Under the pieces are notes generated by a model. It was not told the origin of the DNA, searched no databases, and worked only from the letters and a program-made list of their open reading frames with translations. Of a stretch of DNA of 64,000 bases, positions 18,710-26,332 are shown piece by piece (positions within the stretch are counted from its first letter, which is position 1; each line of letters begins with the position of its first letter). The DNA is from Ancylobacter vacuolatus. GTDB taxonomy: Bacteria; Pseudomonadota; Alphaproteobacteria; Rhizobiales; Xanthobacteraceae. The translations under genes and the position numbers were made by a program. The DNA lies in NCBI RefSeq assembly GCF_030813595.1, contig NZ_JAUSUH010000008.1, forward strand, positions 154,501 through 218,500. The letters run 5' to 3'.

Positions 18710-18773
18710 GGCGCTCCTTTCCATGTCGGCACGTTCCTGTCGGCACGGCGCGCCGGCTCGTCCGGGCGCGCGG

Positions 18774-18799
18774 TCCCCGCCACCCCTGGGTGGCGGGGA
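18774..18799 (-). other. Intercistronic hairpin between dctP and the GlpA-like gene
   Basis: TCCCCGCCACCC (18774-18785) and GGGTGGCGGGGA (18788-18799) pair perfectly over twelve bases with a very tight turn. No T run follows on the minus strand. It probably protects the 3' end of the dctP message, giving excess binding protein over the downstream enzymes. Confidence 0.7.
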
Positions 18800-18812
18800 T
18801 GTCTGCGGGGGC

Positions 18813-19925
18813 TCAGCGATAGGGGTAGCCGGCCTTCTGCATGGTCTCGTCATACTTCTTGAAGGCGGCGACGACGCGGGCCGCGCGCGGGCTGGCGGCG
18901 GCGGTCTCGTCCCAGAAGCCCTTGGAGTCGGCGACCACCTTGTCCCAGTCGGCCGGCGGCAGCGAGGTCAGCTCCATCTTGTTGCCCTCGACGCGCAGCT
19001 TGGCCTCGCCGCCCCAATACCAGACGTCGCGGTAATAGTGCGACTGGTCGATGCTCATCAGGAACAGTTCCTTGAGGTGCGGCGGCACCTTGGCCCAGCT
19101 CGGGGAGTTGGCGAAGTAGCTGCCGAACCAGGCGCCGGTGACCGAGTTGGTCAGCGCGTAGTTGCACACATCGGCCCAGCCCACTTCATAGGCTTCGGTG
19201 AAGCCGCACCAGGCGACGCCGTCGAGCTCGCCGGTCTGCAGCGCCACTTCGACGTTGTCCCACGGGATCGTCACCGGCACGAGGCCGTACTTGGAGAGGA
19301 ACTTGCCGGCGGTGGGCACGCCGAAGACGCGCAGGCCGGCCATGTCGGCGAGGCTCTTGATCGGCTTGTCGACGGTGAAGATGTGCAGCGGGTCCCAGGC
19401 GCCGGTGGACAGCCAGGTGACGTTGGGCACCTCGGCATAGGCCTCGGCCCAGATTTCCTTCAGCCCGTAATAGCGGAACAGCGCCGGCACATCGAGGCTG
19501 TAGCGGGTGGCGAAGGGGAAGTAGCCGCCGAAAACAGCGATATCGACCGGCGAGGCCATGGTCGCCTCGTCCGACTGCACCGCGTCGAGCGTGCCGGTCT
19601 GCAAAGCGCGGAACAGGTCGGAGGTCGGGACCAGCTGGTCAGCGTAATAGAGTTCGATCTCCATCGCGCCATTGGCGGCGGCGTTGAAGGCGTCGATCTG
19701 CGGCTTGATGACATGGGCGCCGAGCGGGGCGCCGGAATAGGTCTGCAGGCGCCATTTGATGGTGCCGGCCTGGGCGATGACGGCGGGCGCCGCCAGCGTC
19801 GTGGTCGCCAGCGCGGCGCCGGTGCCGAGCGCTGCCTTGCCGAGGAAGCTGCGGCGGGTGGCGAGAATGGCGTCGGCGGCGGGGTCCACCTTCTTGGGTG
19901 TGGGCTTCTTGATGTCGTCGGTCAT
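18813..19925 (-). CDS. dctP: TRAP transporter solute-binding protein DctP
   Basis: 370 residues. The N-terminus has RRSFLGKAALGTGAALA (about 24-40), a twin-arginine signal, unusual for a TRAP binding protein, followed by a cleavage region AAPAVIAQA. The body carries LRVFGVPTAGKFLSKYG (about 195-212), with the TRAP-type 'R' ligand-contact region, and WCGFTEAYEVGWADV. It resembles the YiaO/TakP-type binders of 2-oxoacids and related ligands. ATG 19925 has GAGGAG eight bases upstream. It lies 44 bp after dctM, and is followed by a strong hairpin. Ligand unknown; the enzymes downstream suggest a polyol, sugar acid or phosphorylated derivative. Confidence 0.88.
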   Translation of the reverse strand: MTDDIKKPTPKKVDPAADAILATRRSFLGKAALGTGAALATTTLAAPAVIAQAGTIKWRLQTYSGAPLGAHVIKPQIDAFNAAANGAMEIELYYADQLVPTSDLFRALQTGTLDAVQSDEATMASPVDIAVFGGYFPFATRYSLDVPALFRYYGLKEIWAEAYAEVPNVTWLSTGAWDPLHIFTVDKPIKSLADMAGLRVFGVPTAGKFLSKYGLVPVTIPWDNVEVALQTGELDGVAWCGFTEAYEVGWADVCNYALTNSVTGAWFGSYFANSPSWAKVPPHLKELFLMSIDQSHYYRDVWYWGGEAKLRVEGNKMELTSLPPADWDKVVADSKGFWDETAAASPRAARVVAAFKKYDETMQKAGYPYR

Positions 19926-19969
19926 CGGTTGCTCCTCTGTTTTCTGGAAGGGTCGGTCGGCTGTTGCGA

Positions 19970-21307
19970 TCAGCCTTTGACTTTCATGTGTTCGGGAAGC
20001 CAGAGCGCGATCTGCGGGAAGACCATCAGCATGACGATGGTGAACAGCATGATCGCGGCGAAGGGCCAGATCGACTTGTAGATGTCGACCAGCGAAATCT
20101 CCTTCGGCGCCAGTGAGCGCATCAGGAACAGATTGTAGCCGAAGGGCGGGGTGATGTAGGCGATCTGGCAGGTAATCGTGTACAGGATGCCGTACCAGAT
20201 CAGCTGGTTGTCGAAGCCGAGATCGAGCGCCTTCACCAGCGGGATATAGAGCGGCGCGACGATGACCAGCATGGCGGTGTCGTCGAGGAACATCCCCATG
20301 ATGATGAAGCTTAGCTGCATCATGATGATGATGGTCCAGGGATTGAGGTCCCATTGCTGGACGAACAGGAACTCGACCGCCTTCACCGCGCCGAGCCCGT
20401 CGAACACCGTGCCGAAGGCGAGCGCGGCGAGGATCAGCCACATGAACATGCAGGAGACGTTCAGCGTCTTCAGCGCGGTGTCGCGCAGCACCGGCCAGTT
20501 CAGCCGGCGCTTGGCGAGCGCTGCCAGCGTCGCCGTGGTGGCGCCCACCGCCGAGCTTTCCACCAGGCTGGTGACGCCGAACACGAACAGCCCGGTCATG
20601 AAGAAGAAGATGGCGAAGGGAATGATGCCCGCCCGTGCCAGCGCGAACTTCTCGCGCAGCGGCATGTTCAGTTCTTCGTCTGTCAGCTGCGGCGCCAGCT
20701 TCGGGTTCAGCTTCACCCTGACATAGATGTAGAGGATGAACAGCGCCGCCATCAGCAGGCCGGGGCCGACGCCGGCGAACCAGAGCTTGGAGACCGGCTG
20801 GCGGGCGATCATGCCGTAGAGCACCAGCACCACCGAGGGCGGGATGAGGATGCCGAGCGAGGAACCGCCCTGGATGACGCCTGAGATCAGCACCTTGTCA
20901 TAGCCGCGGCGGATCATCTCCGGCAGGGCGATGGTGGCGCCGATCGCCATGCCGGCGACGGAAAGACCGTTCATTGCCGAGATGATGACCATCAGGAAGA
21001 TGGTGCCGATGGCGAGGCCGCCGGTGAAGCGGCCGAACCAGACATGCAGCGCCCGGTACAGATCCTCCGCGATGCCGGATTCCGCGAGGATGTAGCCCAT
21101 GTAGATGAACATGGGCAGGGTCAGCATCGCGTACCAGTTGAACAGCTTGAAGACCTGGTTGAACGGCAGGTCCATCGCGCCGGGGCCATAGAGCAGCAGC
21201 GCGGCGGCGGAGGCGACGAAGCCGATGCCGGCGAAGACCAGCTGGCCGCTGATCAGCGCCAGCACCATCGACGCGAACATCAGCGCCGCGATCATCTCAT
21301 AGGTCAT
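19970..21307 (-). CDS. dctM: TRAP transporter large permease DctM
   Basis: 445 residues and about twelve hydrophobic segments. Family motifs include LFNWYAMLTLPMFIYMGYIL (about 55-74), SVAGMAIGATIALPEM, GVIQGGSSLGILIPPSVVLV and FLDDTAMLVIVAPLYIP. This is the sodium-driven permease that receives substrate from DctP. ATG 21307 overlaps the dctQ stop by one base (TGATG). It is the middle gene of dctQ-dctM-dctP, an order that differs from the classical dctPQM. Confidence 0.93.
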   Translation of the reverse strand: MTYEMIAALMFASMVLALISGQLVFAGIGFVASAAALLLYGPGAMDLPFNQVFKLFNWYAMLTLPMFIYMGYILAESGIAEDLYRALHVWFGRFTGGLAIGTIFLMVIISAMNGLSVAGMAIGATIALPEMIRRGYDKVLISGVIQGGSSLGILIPPSVVLVLYGMIARQPVSKLWFAGVGPGLLMAALFILYIYVRVKLNPKLAPQLTDEELNMPLREKFALARAGIIPFAIFFFMTGLFVFGVTSLVESSAVGATTATLAALAKRRLNWPVLRDTALKTLNVSCMFMWLILAALAFGTVFDGLGAVKAVEFLFVQQWDLNPWTIIIMMQLSFIIMGMFLDDTAMLVIVAPLYIPLVKALDLGFDNQLIWYGILYTITCQIAYITPPFGYNLFLMRSLAPKEISLVDIYKSIWPFAAIMLFTIVMLMVFPQIALWLPEHMKVKG

Positions 21308-21849
21308 CAGAGCTTCTCCCCACGCAGGGTGGCGACATGCTTGAAGACCAGTGCAAAGGCCTGCAGCAGCATCAGCACGAGGCAGACCGTGAGCAGCGCC
21401 TTGATCGGGATCACCGAAGGGTTCCAGATCGAGAAGCGTTTCTCATTGGTGGCGATGGCGTATTGCAGGCTGGAGATCGAGCCGATGAGCAGAACGCCGA
21501 GATAGAAGATCAGGCACCACACAGTGGCGAGGTCGATCTTCGCCTTGCCGCGCTCGGACAGCGTCGCGTACCAGAGGTCCATGCGGACATGCTCGTGGTT
21601 CTTCAGCGTGAACGGGCCGCCCATGAAGTAATAGGCCACGAGCATGAACTGGGTGAGTTCCACCGCCCAGTGGACCGGCATCTTGATCAGGTTGCGGGTC
21701 ACGGCATCGAACAGCAGCACGCCGCCCATGGCGAAGACGAGCGACGCGGCGAGATAGCCGACATAGTCCGAAACCCGGTCCGTCAGCCGCACATAGGCGC
21801 TAATGAACCGCCAGGCGCCGGCGCTCTGTTTCACACCTTCCACATTCAC
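21307..21849 (-). CDS. dctQ: TRAP transporter small permease DctQ
   Basis: 180 residues with four hydrophobic helices. It shows VHWAVELTQFMLVAYYFMGGP (about 60-80) and NHEHVRMDLWYATLSERGK, typical of DctQ. No ATG lies near the beginning of homology. GTG 21849, with CGGAG eight bases upstream, is the best start; GTG 21843 is possible. It is the first gene of the six-gene operon and lies 520 bp from the divergent DeoR-type regulator. Confidence 0.85.
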   Translation of the reverse strand: MNVEGVKQSAGAWRFISAYVRLTDRVSDYVGYLAASLVFAMGGVLLFDAVTRNLIKMPVHWAVELTQFMLVAYYFMGGPFTLKNHEHVRMDLWYATLSERGKAKIDLATVWCLIFYLGVLLIGSISSLQYAIATNEKRFSIWNPSVIPIKALLTVCLVLMLLQAFALVFKHVATLRGEKL

Positions 21850-22369
21850 GCTGTCGCTCCGTTGCTGCCGGTCTCCAGCCCGCACCGCCGGCGCCGGACC
21901 CCCGCAGGGCCGTTGCGCCGGTGGCGGCACGGTCGGGTCGCGTCCGTGTGGACGCAGGCCGCAGCCGGCGGCGCCAGACGAGCGCGCGACCGGAAGGCCG
22001 GAAACCGGACATGTCCATTCCCCTCGCGCGCCGCATTGCACTAATGTTGTGCTTGCTTGATTTTTCCGCGCTTGCAAACACTGTAACGGATCGGGATACG
22101 AAAGGAAGCCCGAAAATTGACTAAATTGCCCATTCGGTCTTCAATCTTGTGTCTGGGCAGGCGTAATGGGCTTTGTCGGGCATTGATGCTGCCCGTTCGG
22201 GCATATTTCGCGACTATGTGGCGTTGTATGCCGGGCGGTTCGGGCAGCGCTGGCTGTATTGACCGATTTTTCTCCGCTGGCATAACCGATATCAAGCGTC
22301 CTATGTCCGAACGGGCAGGGTGCTGGATGCGCGGCGGTCGCCTCGCAGCGGCATCGTAAGGAGACAGGC
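21850..22369. promoter_or_regulatory. 520-bp divergent control region with repeated TGCCCG/CGGGCA sites
   Basis: The dctQ side is GC-rich and the part from about 22030 to 22300 is more AT-rich. The clearest element is the palindrome TGCCCG-TT-CGGGCA at 22190-22203. TGTCCG-AA-CGGGCA at 22304-22317 is nearly the same. Partial copies are TGCCCATTCGGTC at 22127-22139 and GGGCGGTTCGGGCA at 22233-22246, and a lone CGGGCA half-site is at 22177-22182. Repeats of this kind between a DeoR-type gene and its likely target operon are good operator candidates. I could not place -35/-10 boxes with confidence, and I see no gene here. Confidence 0.55.
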
Positions 22370-23146
22370 TTGGCACTTTCCTCGCGCCATGAGGACATCA
22401 TCGCCCTGCTCGCCGCGTCCGGCGAGGTGACGGTCGAGGATCTCGCCGATCGGCTCGGCGTGTCGCGCGAGACGGTGCGGCGCGATCTTGCCCGGCTGGA
22501 GAGCAATGGCCATCTGCGCCGCTATCACGGCGGCGCTCGCTCGCTCGCTACCGGCCCGGAGCCGGAGACCGAATGGCCCTTCGCCCAGCGCATGGCGCAG
22601 AACGCCGCCGGCAAGAAGCGCATCGCCCTTGCCGCGCGCGAGCTGTTCGGGCCGGACGAATCGCTGTTCATCGACACCGGCAGCACCACCATCGCCTTTG
22701 CCGAGGCGCTGGTGATGCGGCCCTCGCTGATGGCCATCACCAATTCGCCGCGCATCGCCGCCACGCTGGCGGCCAATCACAGCCACAAGGTGTTCCTTCT
22801 CGGCGGCGCCTATGGCGCCGATGCCGGCGAGAGCCTCGGCCCGCTGGCGCTCGAGCAGATCGGCAAGTTCCGCGCCCGCCACGCCGTGCTCACCATCGGT
22901 GCCATCGACGCTCATGCCGTGATGGATTTCGACCTGCAGGAGGCGGAAGTGGCCAAGGCGATGATCGAGCGCGCCGACCGCGTCACCGTGCTGGCCGACC
23001 ACAGCAAGTTCGAGCGCGGCGCGGTGTTCGAGCTCGCCCCGCTGGCGCGCATCCACCGGCTGGTGACGGACCTGCCGCCCTCCGAGGCGATGACCCGCGC
23101 CCTGGTCGAGGCCGGGGTCGAGCTGATCGTCGCCGACCGCGACTGA
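22370..23146 (+). CDS. DeoR/GlpR-family transcriptional regulator
   Basis: 258 residues. An N-terminal DeoR helix-turn-helix (about 5-60, SSRHEDIIALLAASGEVTVE, with GVSRETVRRDL as recognition helix) leads to a sugar-phosphate isomerase-like effector domain (about 75-235) with IDTGSTTIAFAEAL, LLGGAYGADAGESLGP and LADHSKF. Members bind phosphorylated sugars or glycerol 3-phosphate and usually repress. It starts at TTG 22370 with AAGGAG seven bases upstream. It is divergent from the TRAP/GlpA/GlpK-like operon, which fits a GlpR-like role. It likely acts on the repeated TGCCCG/CGGGCA sites in the 520-bp gap. Confidence 0.88.
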   Translation: MALSSRHEDIIALLAASGEVTVEDLADRLGVSRETVRRDLARLESNGHLRRYHGGARSLATGPEPETEWPFAQRMAQNAAGKKRIALAARELFGPDESLFIDTGSTTIAFAEALVMRPSLMAITNSPRIAATLAANHSHKVFLLGGAYGADAGESLGPLALEQIGKFRARHAVLTIGAIDAHAVMDFDLQEAEVAKAMIERADRVTVLADHSKFERGAVFELAPLARIHRLVTDLPPSEAMTRALVEAGVELIVADRD

Positions 23147-23277
23147 GCCCGCCCGCCGGCGAAAGCCGCCCAGGCTTGCGCGGGGTCAATGCGCGCGCCT
23201 CACGATGAGAATGTTCTGGACGTCTGCCATGCTGCATCGCACCATCTGGGTCGGGCGGCCGGAAGACAGGTGCGGAC

Positions 23278-25497
23278 ATGATCGACGACGCCATCGCCTA
23301 TGCCACGGACGCCGCCCAGCGCGGCACGCTGTTCCTCGAAGCGATGCGCCGGCGCGGCCTGCAGTATGAGGCGCATCTGGCCGAGCCACTGCCCACCGTG
23401 CTCGACTATGAGGCGGAACTGATCGTCGACGGGCGCGACCTGCCGCAGGCGGTGAACTATTTCCTGCTGCGCATCGTGCCGCCGGCGGGCGTGGAACTTG
23501 ACCCGTTGAAGCGCCCCTTCGTCGTTGTCGATCCGCGCGCCGGGCACGGGCCGGGCATTGGCGGCTTCAAGGCCGACAGCGAGATCGGCGTGGCGCTCGC
23601 CGCCGGGCATGCCTGCTATTTCATTGGCTTCCTTCCCGCGCCGATGCCGGGCCAGACCATCGAGGACGTCGCGCGCGCCGAGGCGGTGTTCCTTGAGACG
23701 GTGATCGCCCGCCACCCGGAGGCCGAAGGCAAGCCCTGCGTCATCGGCAATTGCCAGGCCGGCTGGGCGGTGATGATGCTGGCGGCGGTGCGGCCGGAGC
23801 TGTTCGGGCCGATCATCATCGCCGGCGCGCCGCTTTCCTATTGGGCGGGGGTGAAGGGGCGCAACCCGATGCGCTATTCCGGCGGCCTGCTGGGTGGCAG
23901 CTGGCTCACCGCGCTCACCAGCGACCTCGGCGCCGGCGTGTTCGATGGCGCCTGGCTGGTGCAGAACTTCGAGAACCAGAACCCCGCCAACACGCTGTGG
24001 AGCAAGCAGTACAACCTCTACTCCAAGGTCGACACCGAGCTGGAGCGCTATCTCGGCTTCGAGAAATGGTGGGGCGGCCATGTGCTGCTGAATGGCGAGG
24101 AAATCCAGTTCATCGTCGACCAGCTGTTCATCGGCAACCACCTCGCCTGCGGCGACATCCGCACCTCCGACGGCACGGCGATCGACCTGCGCAACATCCG
24201 CTCGCCCATCGTGGTGTTCTGCTCGCAGGGCGACAACATCACCCCGCCGCAGCAGGCGCTGGACTGGATCCTCGACCTCTATGACAGCGTCGACGAGATC
24301 CGCTCCTATGGCCAGACCATCATCTACACGGTGCATGACACGGTCGGCCATCTCGGCATCTTCGTCTCCGCCGGCGTGGCGCGGAAGGAGCATGACGAGT
24401 TCGCCTCCAACATCGATTTCATCGACGTTCTGCCGCCCGGCCTCTATGAGGCGATCTTCGAGCCGAAGGGCGCGGACACGGCGAGCGCCGACCTGGTGCA
24501 CGGGCAATGGGTGATGCGTTGCGAGGCGCGCGACCTCGACGACATCCGCGCGCTCGGCGGCAATGACGCCGCCGACGAGCGCCAGTTCGCCACCGCGGCG
24601 CGGGTGTCGGAGATCAACCTCGCGCTTTATCAGGCGCTGGCGCAGCCCTTTGTGCGCGCGCTGGCGAACCCGGCGATGGCGGCGGCGGCGCGGCGGCTGC
24701 ATCCGCTGCGCCTCGGCTATGAGATGTTCGGCGCCGGCAACCCCTTCCTCGGCTGGCTCGACGATGCGGCGGAGAAGGTGCGCGCCGCGCGGCGGCCGGT
24801 GGCGCCCGACAACCCTTTCCTCAAGACGCAGGAACAGGCCTCGCGCCAGATCGTCGAGGGGCTGGAGGCCTGGCGCAAGGCGGTGGAACACCAGAGCGAG
24901 CAGGTGTTCCGCGCCATTTATGGCGCACCGTTGCTGCAGGCGGCGGTGGGCATCGAGCCGGACGGCGGGCAAGGCCCGCGCCGCGCCGCCAAGAGCGCGC
25001 TGCATCGCGAGCTGATCGCGCGGCGCATCGGCGAACTGCGCGCGGCGATCGCCCAGGGTGGGCTGATCGAGGCGCTGGTACGGGCGCTGGTCTATGTCGG
25101 CCTCGCCCGCGGGCGCGCCGATGAGCGCGGCTTCTCCACCATCCGCCAGCTGCGCCGGCACTATCCTCGGGCGCGCCAGCTGACGCTGGAGGATTTCAAA
25201 CAGCTGGTGCGCGAGCAGTATTTCATGCTGCTGATCGACCGCGAGGCGGCGCTGGCGGCGCTTCCCGCCTTGCTGCCGCAGGAGCCGGACGAGCGGGCGC
25301 AGGCGTTCGAGCTTCTGTGCCGCGTGCTCACCGCGGCGGGGCCGCTGACCGGCGGGGCGGCGGAGAAGCTGGAGGAGGTGCACGCCCTGTTCGAGCTTGA
25401 GCCATCGCCCCCGCCCGCGCCGGCCGTGGAAGCGCCGCCGCGTGCCCCCGCCGCGCGCAGGCCGGCGGTGCGGCGCGCCGCGAAGAGTTCGGGCTGA
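23278..25497 (+). CDS. DUF3141 protein, PHA-synthase-like alpha/beta hydrolase
   Basis: 739 residues, the usual size of DUF3141 proteins. The N-terminal 400 residues form an alpha/beta-hydrolase domain. GNCQAG (157-162) puts a cysteine where lipases have serine, as in PHA synthases (G-x-C-x-G). SQGDNITPP (about 317-325) offers the acid and VGHLGIF (about 355) the histidine. The C-terminal third is helical, rich in Ala/Arg, and ends in a basic tail RRPAVRRAAKSSG. No signal peptide. Family members sit next to fabI, pta or ackA homologues in many alphaproteobacteria; here fabI follows after 17 bp. A role in polyhydroxyalkanoate or acyl-thioester metabolism is likely but untested. ATG 23278 is the first start of the conserved region. 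Confidence 0.82.
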   Translation: MIDDAIAYATDAAQRGTLFLEAMRRRGLQYEAHLAEPLPTVLDYEAELIVDGRDLPQAVNYFLLRIVPPAGVELDPLKRPFVVVDPRAGHGPGIGGFKADSEIGVALAAGHACYFIGFLPAPMPGQTIEDVARAEAVFLETVIARHPEAEGKPCVIGNCQAGWAVMMLAAVRPELFGPIIIAGAPLSYWAGVKGRNPMRYSGGLLGGSWLTALTSDLGAGVFDGAWLVQNFENQNPANTLWSKQYNLYSKVDTELERYLGFEKWWGGHVLLNGEEIQFIVDQLFIGNHLACGDIRTSDGTAIDLRNIRSPIVVFCSQGDNITPPQQALDWILDLYDSVDEIRSYGQTIIYTVHDTVGHLGIFVSAGVARKEHDEFASNIDFIDVLPPGLYEAIFEPKGADTASADLVHGQWVMRCEARDLDDIRALGGNDAADERQFATAARVSEINLALYQALAQPFVRALANPAMAAAARRLHPLRLGYEMFGAGNPFLGWLDDAAEKVRAARRPVAPDNPFLKTQEQASRQIVEGLEAWRKAVEHQSEQVFRAIYGAPLLQAAVGIEPDGGQGPRRAAKSALHRELIARRIGELRAAIAQGGLIEALVRALVYVGLARGRADERGFSTIRQLRRHYPRARQLTLEDFKQLVREQYFMLLIDREAALAALPALLPQEPDERAQAFELLCRVLTAAGPLTGGAAEKLEEVHALFELEPSPPPAPAVEAPPRAPAARRPAVRRAAKSSG

Positions 25498-25514
25498 GCC
25501 GGGGAGGGGAGCGC

Positions 25515-26300
25515 ATGGTCATTGCGGCCGCAGGGCTGAGGCTGTTCGAGGGCAAGAGGGGGCTGGTGGTCGGCATCGCCAACGACCAGTCCATCGCCTG
25601 GGGCTGCGCGCGCGCCTTCCGTGCCTTCGGGGCACAGGTCGCCGTCACCTATCTCAACGACAAGGCGCGGCCTTATGTCGAGCCGCTGGCGCGCGAGCTG
25701 GAGGCGCCTATCTTCCTGCCGCTCGACGCCACCGTGCCGGGCCAGATGGAAGCGGTGTTCGCCGCCATCACCGAGCAATGGGGCGAACTCGACTTCCTCG
25801 TCCATTCCATCGCCTTCGCCCCGCGCGACACGCTGGCCGGCCGCGTCACCGACGCGCCGCTGGATGGCTTCCTGAAGACGATGGAGGTGTCCTGCTGGTC
25901 GTTCATCCGCATGGGGCATCTGGCCGAGCCGCTGATGACAAAAGGCGGCGCGCTGTTCACCATGACCTATTACGGCGCCGAGAAGGTGATCGAGAACTAC
26001 AACATCATGGGCGTCGCCAAGGCGGCGCTGGAGAGCGCGGTGCGCTATATGGCGGCGGAGCTGGGGCCGAAGGGCATCCGCGTCCACGCCATTTCGCCCG
26101 GCCCGCTCGCCACCCGCGCCGCCTCCGGCATCCCGGAATTCGACGCGCTGCTCGACAAGGCCCGGCGCAAGGCGCCGGCGCGCGAACTGGTGACCATCGA
26201 CGATGTCGGCATCGCCACCGCCTTCCTCGCCCATGAATCCGCCCGGCTGATGACCGGGCAGGTGCTCTATATCGACGGCGGCTACAACATCATCGACTGA
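25515..26300 (+). CDS. fabI: Enoyl-[acyl-carrier-protein] reductase, FabI type
   Basis: 261 residues. An SDR-fold NADH enzyme that reduces the trans-2 double bond of acyl-ACP. It shows the FabI start 'GLVVGIANDQSIAWGCA' (about 16-32), HSIAFAPRD (about 96), and the catalytic NYNIMGVAKAAL with Tyr and Lys six residues apart (about 160-170). It ends VLYIDGGYNIID as FabI does. ATG 25515 has GGGGAGGGGAG just upstream. Its pairing with the DUF3141 gene suggests a second FabI used outside ordinary membrane-lipid synthesis, for example linked to PHA. The stop codon lies inside a bidirectional terminator. Confidence 0.93.
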   Translation: MVIAAAGLRLFEGKRGLVVGIANDQSIAWGCARAFRAFGAQVAVTYLNDKARPYVEPLARELEAPIFLPLDATVPGQMEAVFAAITEQWGELDFLVHSIAFAPRDTLAGRVTDAPLDGFLKTMEVSCWSFIRMGHLAEPLMTKGGALFTMTYYGAEKVIENYNIMGVAKAALESAVRYMAAELGPKGIRVHAISPGPLATRAASGIPEFDALLDKARRKAPARELVTIDDVGIATAFLAHESARLMTGQVLYIDGGYNIID

Positions 26301-26332
26301 AAGCGCGGCCCGAACCCCGGGCCGCCTTTCAG
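26297..26332. terminator. Bidirectional terminator between convergent genes, holding both stop codons
   Basis: The arms are 26297-26312 (CTGAAAGCGCGGCCCG) and 26318-26332 (CGGGCCGCCTTTCAG), with one bulged base. A-rich and T-rich ends lie on both sides, so it can stop transcription both ways. The fabI TGA (26298-26300) and the HlyD-like TGA (complement of 26329-26331) are both within the stem. Confidence 0.85.

Noticed and set aside
18850..19167. Small minus-strand frame within dctP
   Set aside because: Out-of-frame product of the dctP sequence; no ribosome site or homology pattern.
22069..22100. Promoter for the dctQ operon around TTGCAA on the minus strand
   Set aside because: No -10 box at suitable spacing could be matched; left within the general control region.
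23200..25383. 727-codon minus-strand open frame opposite the DUF3141 gene
   Set aside because: Antisense shadow; no signal, domain or start features, and the opposite frame carries hydrolase motifs.
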